From Gnomoniopsis sp. IMI 355080 (lineage: Eukaryota > Ascomycota > Sordariomycetes > Diaporthales > Gnomoniaceae): a DNA stretch of 23,335 bases. The stretch spans positions 1 to 23,335 of the forward strand of contig JAPEVC010000361.1 in assembly GCA_027946555.1 (NCBI GenBank), written 5' to 3'. The notes under the pieces were generated by a model, which was not told the DNA's origin, made no database searches, and was given only the letters and a program-made list of their open reading frames with translations. Position numbers and translations under genes: made by a program. Positions within the stretch are counted from its first letter, which is position 1. Each line of letters starts with the position of its first letter. This document shows positions 17,683 through 23,335 of the stretch, one piece after another.

Positions 17683-20239
17683 CTAATCAGATATCGAGTT
17701 CTTGAACCCCTTCGTCGGCGGCGGAGGCGGCCTCAACCCATCTGCATTACTCGAGTCCCTCCGCAACGGCGACTCGCCATCCTCTTCGAGCGTACTCGTT
17801 CTCGATGCCACCGACGGCACCTTGCTATGCCCCGTCCGCACGCTCTCCCGCAGACTTGTCCCCGCCGAAGACCGCCCCATTCGCTCCCGCTCATCATCCA
17901 CCAGCACCACCATCCACACGCCCACCTCGCCATCTCGGCCCAGCAGCGGGGTGGCATGGATCCACCGGGTGCGCGCCACGCTCTGCATCACCTTTTTCGG
18001 GTTCGAGATCCATTTCACCTTGGCCGTGACGCTCTGCCCTTGCGTCATGGCCTGCTCGATCTGGTTGCGCAGCTGCGGGCTCCCACCGATGCGGTCCATC
18101 AAGTTCGACTGGACCATGCCCGGGAGCCGCAGGGAGGGGGACGCGAAGAGGATGCGCAGGTATGGTGCCGGCCGCACGAGCAGGTAGTGCTCATATACGC
18201 CACCCAGCTGTCCACCGTGCTGCGCGTCAAAGGCTGCCGAGGCAGAGTGACCCGACGTGCTGAGGAAAGAAGGGTCCGCGCCGGGGTGCATGATGCGGTT
18301 GTCGTACCCATCCGAGCTGCTGTGCCCGTTGGTAGTACCCTTGATAGGTAGCTCGCCTGGCAACGCGTCTTCGGTGTCCCAGGGTGTGGTACTGGAGGAG
18401 ATGCCATTTGCGCCGTTTGACCCGCCGTGTAGAGGATCTTCCTCGTAGTCGGCGGAGCCGTCCGCATTGATCACGAGTCGCTGCTTCTTTTTCCATGCCG
18501 TAGGCGGCTCTTGTAGGTCTGGATAGTGCAGTCGGCCTCCGTGCTTCTGGATCACACCCAGCTCTTCATGGTTGAACAGCTCGCTCAGCTCCTGCAGTTC
18601 GTTTTTGCCATTGCTCTCGTTAAGGTCCATCACGGGACCCTCGTCTTCGCTGCCGTCGACTTCGTAGCCCGGCTTGTCGATGTACTGTTGCAGGTGCTCG
18701 AAGCCATAAAAGTCGTTGAGCAGGCCCGATGTGTCGATTTGTGCGCCAAGGTAGTAGCGGACTTTGCCATTGGCGTCGAGCAGTGGCGTGATCATGAGTA
18801 GGTTCATAAAGGGCGAGCCGTCGCGTCGGTAATTGAGGCAGGGCTCGTAGTGTTGCTCGCCTCTTTGGAGCTTCTCGCGGATGCGCCGGACGCCATAGCG
18901 ATTGGTCATCGGACCTTGAAAGATACGGCAGTTGCGGCCGATCACGTATTTATTCTGTAAGTTTGTCCTTGTCAGCAAGGGAAACGTCTTGCACCTTGAC
19001 TACCGCGTATGAGGTGAGACTTACAGAGTACTGTGTCATGCGATTGAACTCTGGATATAGAGGTGGTTAGCTAGAGTTGATTTACCAGTCAATGATATGA
19101 ATGAGAACTGACCTTCGGAAGCAAATAGAATTGGGTTGTCGTGACGCGCAGGATCAGAAAGACAAAAAGTCTCAGCTAAACCCTCGGACATACTGTTCAT
19201 CGCTGCATATTAGCATTCTGCGCCCGAGCCCCCATACACAAACGACAAGAACTTACTCTCGCAGTTGGGTCGGCAAGCTCCCATTGATTCTCCTCCGAAT
19301 GCTCACCTCCACCGCGCGCATCCACACACTCGTGATCCACGCCGGCAGATCCTCATTCGCCAACACGCTAAAGCTCTCCTCCAACTTTTTCATCAAGCCC
19401 TCATTGATCGTCTCGGGCGCCTGCTCGCGCGTAAACGCCAGGCCGTCCATGGGCTTCAGCAAGCTCGTGACGCTGTTCGTATACCGGATCGCCGCCAGCG
19501 CCTTGCGCACGTCGAGGTGGTACACCAACAGCGGGACGTGCTCGGGGCGGTGCTCCATCAGGAATACGCTGAAGCGCCGCAGCAGCTTGAGGTCCGCAAA
19601 GACGATGCGCAGGTGTGTCTTGCTGAACATGAGCAGCGACCGTCGCTCGAGCGGCTCCAGCTGGGGACGCACCTCGACGCCCTCGGGCGCGGGCATGGCT
19701 AGATCGAAGCTGTCAGGATCGACGTCGTTTGCGTGCAAAGGTTGCAGGCCGCGCGCCCGGCCCGAGGCCTCACTCGAGAGTTGCAATGGCGGGAGTTGCA
19801 TTGGCTCGGAATCTAGGCCAAGGGCATTATTACTACTACTACCACCGGCTTCGACGTGGTGACCGGAGTGGTGCATTGCGCTGCGGCCGGTCGAGTCGGA
19901 GAAGCGGGACGACCATGGCGCTTCGGGACTGATTTGTTGCGAGAGTGGTTGCTGGTGGTAATACTGGCGCTGGGCGGCGAGGCTGGTGTAGCCAGGGATG
20001 GCGGGGTCCGGTTTGCGCTGGAGGAGCTCTGGGGTCTTGTTGAGCCCTTTTTCTTCGTCTTGATGTGGTGGCCTGGGCGATATGCGTGGGCTGCTCTTGT
20101 TCTCGTAAAAGTCACTGTTCCAAGCGTGAGACAGTGTGTTTTCGTGGAACGTGGAATCGCAACGAAGCACTCTAACAAGGGAGGGGATTATACCTTTTGA
20201 TTTGGGCCGTCTCCTCGGTAGCACGGCCATTCTGTCCAT
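17683..20239 (-). CDS. RGS-LOV blue-light photoreceptor (BcLOV4-like)
   Basis: Four exons: 20239-19257, 19192-19113, 19050-19025 and 18954-17683, giving 786 residues with exact frame closure. Architecture: disordered N-terminus with DFYENK motif; RGS-like helical domain about 202-325; LOV domain about 340-450; linker with basic patch AWKKKQRLVI near 516; PAS-like domain of unknown function about 617-719; Ser/Pro-rich tail. The LOV core has the photoactive Cys C372 in GRNCRIFQ and the flavin-contact residues N371, R373, Q376, the Asn residues of NYRRDGSPFMNLL and the Gln of LGAQID. RGS-LOV-DUF is the order described for fungal BcLOV4, which binds anionic membrane lipids in blue light; the same behaviour is inferred here. 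Start: ATG in CAACAATGG at 20239, with another in-frame ATG three codons on. The RGS part may or may not still act on G-alpha subunits. Confidence 0.9.
18955..19024 (-). other. Intron 3 of RGS-LOV gene
   Basis: 70 bases, GTAAGT donor after TACTCT, TTACAG acceptor before AATAAATAC, phase 0. It joins TQYS to NKYVIGRNC within the LOV domain. Confidence 0.88.
19051..19112 (-). other. Intron 2 of RGS-LOV gene
   Basis: 62 bases, GTCAGT donor, ATCCAG acceptor. Joins G with AG as Glu, making FASEEFNRMTQYS, the expected LOV sequence. The exon after it is only 26 bases. Confidence 0.88.
19193..19256 (-). other. Intron 1 of RGS-LOV gene
   Basis: 64 bases, GTAAGT donor, TGCTAATA branch site. Two AGs follow the branch; only the second (GAACAG|T) keeps the LOV frame, giving RDMSEGLAETFCLSD. 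The first (TGCAG|C) would shift the frame. Confidence 0.82.
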
Positions 20240-20827
20240 TGTTGAGGTGCCCGTTATTGAGGTCAGCTACTCGGGAGGAGTTCCTGTCCTTGGCCCTCCC
20301 CCCATTTAAGAGCTTTCCAAACTTCATCAGGACACCGTGCAGCAAAGAAAACGCTCAGGAATGATGAAAAATGAGAATTCACAATGACGGGGTCACGAGC
20401 AAATTTCCGTTCTGAAAAGCCCAACACACCGAGAGATCCGTTTTATATCTGCCAAAAGGAAAGGTATAAGCACAAGATATTGGGGAAAAGCTCACGAGGC
20501 AAGATACACTTTTGACCATGTCACCGTACAGCTCTCCCGAACACCCACGGACGACGTCAAGGTCAAGCACACTAGCCCAGCTCCGGCCGAGACTGTTCAC
20601 GATCTAACATTGAGTTATCGTTGGCCAGTGCAACGCCAATCTGGGGAAAAGCCACCAGCCGGTCCGGCCAAGGCCTCGTGGCCCGCCATCTTGCGAAATT
20701 GTCCCGACTCCTCGTTCCTCTCGTTATAGCGGCAAATCATCCTGTCAGCGGTTGGAAGTGCGCACGGTCTATTCTCATGGAACGCTAGAGATATTGACTG
20801 TGATCGAGCTTCAACAGTAACCCACCA

Positions 20828-20848
20828 CCCCCCCCCCCCAAAAAAAAA
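20828..20848. repeat. C12-A9 homopolymer junction
   Basis: Twelve C followed directly by nine A in the region upstream of the RGS-LOV gene. Likely unstable in replication and prone to sequencing error. Confidence 0.85.
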
Positions 20849-21374
20849 CCGGGTAGCCCAGCAAAGAACGCCAAGTCCCGATGACTGTGACGATGGGCGA
20901 GACTGGCTTATTGTCCCGCTAGGTCACTCCTAGCTCCTATGTTATTGAGAGTCTAGCTTGCTTGGCTAGTGATAGAGGCTCCATTTTGCCTACCTAAATT
21001 GTAGTCTGGTTGTCTGGATTCCTCTAACGGCTATTGCGGAAACGGCCGAGCGCATTTTGGTGTGCATCATTGAGCGGGCCTCTATCGGCGTCTAGACCCT
21101 CCTGATCTCGGCGCATAGGATCCCATTCTGTCCCTATCGCTGGCACATTGTGGTGGGAGGGAGTGAAGCGGAAGTTCCCGAGGAGTTGAACGATGACTTC
21201 AACATCGAGGTGTTGTGTATTTGTTTGTTGCGTGTAGTTGCGAGGTAGAAAGTAACCCACCCTGCTAGCCGCAGGAGTGCTCCACAAGGTACAGCCTGGG
21301 GAAGCGTCCGATAGGTCAACAAGGGAAGCTTGGGTAATCAAACTTTTGCCCAGCGCCGATCCTCCCAACGTCCC

Positions 21375-21764
21375 AGTGGATGGGAAAGTTTATCAGCAGG
21401 CGACTAAGTTCGTCCTGCCCTGCGCGAGTGTCTGTGCCCCTACATCTTGTTACAGTGCAGACAGATTGTTATAATCAACTTCCAGATCGAGAAACTAGAA
21501 CGATCGACAAATCTCTCTAGTCTGATCGGATGACACCTTGCGAGCAATAACGTTGAAATCTGCAACCAGTACGATGATATATGCCGCGATAGAAGCAGGG
21601 TCACTCAAGGTCAGGATCTGAGATTGATCGAATCTCATCGAGTTACGCCGAGAGATCTTGGGTACGCACGGATGCTGCTCCTTTCGAACTGATCCTAGGA
21701 GGGCAGCTTCTAGCCGGTAGAGTAGTTTTCGCAAACCTCCATGACCTGGAGTGGATGGGAAAGT
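21375..21764. repeat. Dispersed 15-base direct repeat
   Basis: AGTGGATGGGAAAGT occurs at 21375-21389 and again at 21750-21764. Flanks differ. It could be the trace of a decayed duplication or chance. Confidence 0.6.
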
Positions 21765-21949
21765 CAATTCCGGCTAGGCTGGGGCAGGGGCTGTGATCTA
21801 CACCGTATCTGGCATTCTTCAGGAACCTGTCCGCGGTGGGGGACAATATTCCGCGAAAGAAACGTCGTGTCTCATCGAATTGCAAGAGGAGAACCGGCTG
21901 ATACGTCATTACACGTGAAAAGTATGCGCGCGATCTGACCTTGCCCGCC

Positions 21950-22333
21950 CTAGAGTACTTCCCCAGATATTATATGAAGTGAAGGGTATACCGCATGAAA
22001 CAGTGTATTAGCTGAAGTTGTGTAAGTATGTAAGTCAGAAGTCAAGCCACCATGATCACTTAGAGAGGAAGCAGACTTACCCTGTTGGTCAGATGGGATG
22101 CCCTTAAAAGGTGCCTCTTGATGGGAATGCGATGCGCTCTCGACACAAAGGTCGGACTGAGTGGCATTCGTAAGCGCACACCTGTGAAATAAATAGATGA
22201 AGCCTGCTCCTAATTTCGGAAACGACTCGTTGAGTATGTACTTGGCTGGCAGTATGCACTTGCCAAGGGCATCTCCTCCTGACACATCTGTAATCCATCC
22301 AGCCCGCCTGACATTTGATATCTCGCGCCACAT
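21950..22333 (-). other. Weak candidate small spliced gene
   Basis: An ATG at 22333 (GCGAGTATGTGG) opens a frame of 127 residues. Within it a canonical-looking intron (22080-22012, GTAAGT donor, CTGAC and CTTAC branch candidates, CTTCAG acceptor; 69 bases, in frame) would leave 104 residues. A TTTATTTCACAG acceptor-like site also lies at 22182. No domain is recognised. It could equally be part of the 3' UTR of the gene ending at 22436, a non-coding transcript, or chance. Confidence 0.2.
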
Positions 22334-22435
22334 ACTCGCTTCGCTGTTCACTCAAAGGAAGATACTCCAACCAACGCCCTTGACCAGAACGACGCTTGCC
22401 TGTTCAAGCGTGAATCGATAAGTGCATCCACAACA

Positions 22436-23335
22436 TCACTTCTGGTCCTCAAAAGCCAATTTTTTGCCAGGACTGGCGATAGGCGACCCTCCAGACCGTG
22501 AGCCGGTATCTATTCCTTTCTCCCTCATCACCCTCTCGGCAGCTTCGCGCGCAGTGGGCGGCTGCTGGTGATTCCAGTGATGCCTCGTATGTGCTCCATG
22601 TTGTGTTTCACGCAGTGAGCTTGTGTGTCCCGGCTGGAAAGCTCCGCCCGACATTGGCCCGTTCCCTATAGCGCTAGACTCGCCCAAGCCCTCCTCTTCA
22701 GCTGCTACAGACCCGCCACGAGAGTTTACGCCGTCAACAATCCTCCGCTCGGCCGCCGCGTTTACGCGCTCGCTCAAGCTCGAACTCGTCCTCTCTATGC
22801 CGGCGCCAGGCAGGGGCCGACGCACGTAAATGGGGCCAGAGTAGGTGGAGTTTGCGCCCTCGCCGAAGCCGACGAGCGAGGCCGACCCGTCATCGTCACT
22901 AAGGTTGTCGTCTTCTTGGTCTTGGTTGACGCTACGGTTGGTCAGATTGTCGTCGTCAATGTCCATGTCAGTGGCGGCGCCACCAGTAGTAGAAGCCGCG
23001 GCGCCGATGTAGCTGGAGGTATCGGTCTCGCGGCCAAAATTGGTATCGGTGCTCATCATGTCGATGTCCTGTATAGTAGAAGATGTTGTCAGCGTATTGT
23101 CCTTTTTCTTCTGCTTGTCCACACCGCGTCGTCACCAATCTCTGTTGAGCAGGCACTCACACTCGCAGTGGCGGAGGCTGTGCCACTGGTAGACATCTTG
23201 GTGATGGCAGTAGGCTGGCCATTGGAGTCAAAGTAGGCAGGCACGCCCAGAATCTGCGGGGCTACGGCCTGGGGGAAGCTGGCAGAGGTGGGCGTGGTCT
23301 GGGGGCTGGCGCCTTGATTGGCCGGGGGCTGGGAG
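22436..23335 (-). CDS. Unrecognised acidic Ser-rich protein, 5' end outside window
   Basis: The gene runs off the right edge. The visible part is exon 23335-23161 (partial) and exon 23068-22436, separated by a 92-base intron (GTGAGT donor, ATACAG acceptor, phase 0, joining TATAS to DIDMM), giving 268 residues before TGA. It begins Gln/Pro-rich, then GVPAYFDSNGQPTAITKM, an Asp/Ser-rich acidic part (DMDIDDDN, QEDDNLSDDD), a short motif that looks conserved, IYVRRPLPGAGIERTSSSLS followed by ERVNAAAERRIVDGV, and a basic/Pro end SPGKKLAFEDQK. Almost all of it looks disordered with Ser/Pro sites for phosphorylation, as in the tail of a fungal signalling or nuclear protein. I do not recognise the family; the missing N-terminus probably carries the defining domain. 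Confidence 0.75.
23069..23160 (-). other. Intron in the right-edge gene
   Basis: 92 bases, GTGAGT donor after GCGAGT, CTATACAG acceptor before GACATC. The upstream exon is open in the matching frame to the window edge. Confidence 0.8.

Larger units (their letters stand above)
20240..22435. other. Intergenic region, about 2.2 kb
   Basis: Holds the RGS-LOV promoter and the 3' UTR of the next minus-strand gene. No recognisable protein domain. Contains a C12-A9 homopolymer junction (20828-20848), a dispersed 15-base direct repeat and one weak minus-strand candidate gene (21950-22333). Confidence 0.5.

Noticed and set aside
20115..20193. Possible extra intron near the N-terminus of the RGS-LOV gene (GTATAA..AACAG)
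   Set aside because: Removal of 79 bases would break the frame into the RGS domain, and the uninterrupted frame is open.
21314..21368. P-loop-like GGSALGKS on the minus strand
   Set aside because: No upstream coding continuity, no Walker B, stops nearby in flanking frames; probably chance.

Overview
The window looks like nuclear DNA of a filamentous ascomycete (Pezizomycotina, possibly Dothideomycetes; the class is a guess). The grounds are short GT-AG introns of 62-94 bases with CTAAC-like branch sites, GC-rich coding regions with long intergenic stretches, an AT-rich edge that looks affected by repeat-induced point mutation (RIP), and gene types typical of moulds. No bacterial or viral signatures, tRNA, rRNA or intact transposon were seen.

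Layout, left to right. (1) 1-375: AT-rich, RIP-like non-coding DNA. (2) 376-3948, minus: a three-exon gene for an about 1134-residue, mostly disordered, probably nuclear protein ending in a His-Cys-box zinc module like that of the homing endonuclease I-PpoI. (3) 3949-5890: a divergent intergenic region with two arrays of 11-base tandem repeats and a cluster of HGATAA sites. (4) 5891-7565, plus: allantoinase with one intron. (5) 8860-13079, plus: a full-length ABCG transporter of the white/YOL075C type with two intact ATPase domains and one intron. (6) 13317-14972, plus: a single-C2H2-finger, Tyr/Asp-rich protein carrying a 15-base coding minisatellite. (7) 15520-17262, plus: a secreted glycoprotein of unknown function. 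(8) 17683-20239, minus: a four-exon RGS-LOV photoreceptor, whose coding length closes exactly in frame. (9) 20240-22435: a 2.2-kb intergenic region with one weak candidate for a small spliced gene. (10) 22436 to the right edge, minus: the 3' part of an unrecognised acidic, Ser-rich protein.

The genes do not form an obvious biosynthetic cluster. Allantoinase belongs to purine (uric acid) catabolism and its upstream GATA sites fit AreA/NIT2-type nitrogen control. The RGS-LOV protein is a blue-light sensor coupled to a G-protein regulator-like domain. The ABCG transporter is a solitary membrane exporter. The strongest candidates for follow-up are the RGS-LOV receptor with its PAS-like C-terminal module, the I-PpoI-like His-Cys box fused to a giant disordered/coiled-coil protein, and the secreted protein with an ADP-ribosyltransferase-like motif order. 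Exon joins were worked out by hand from splice signals and frame; no transcript or homology search was available.
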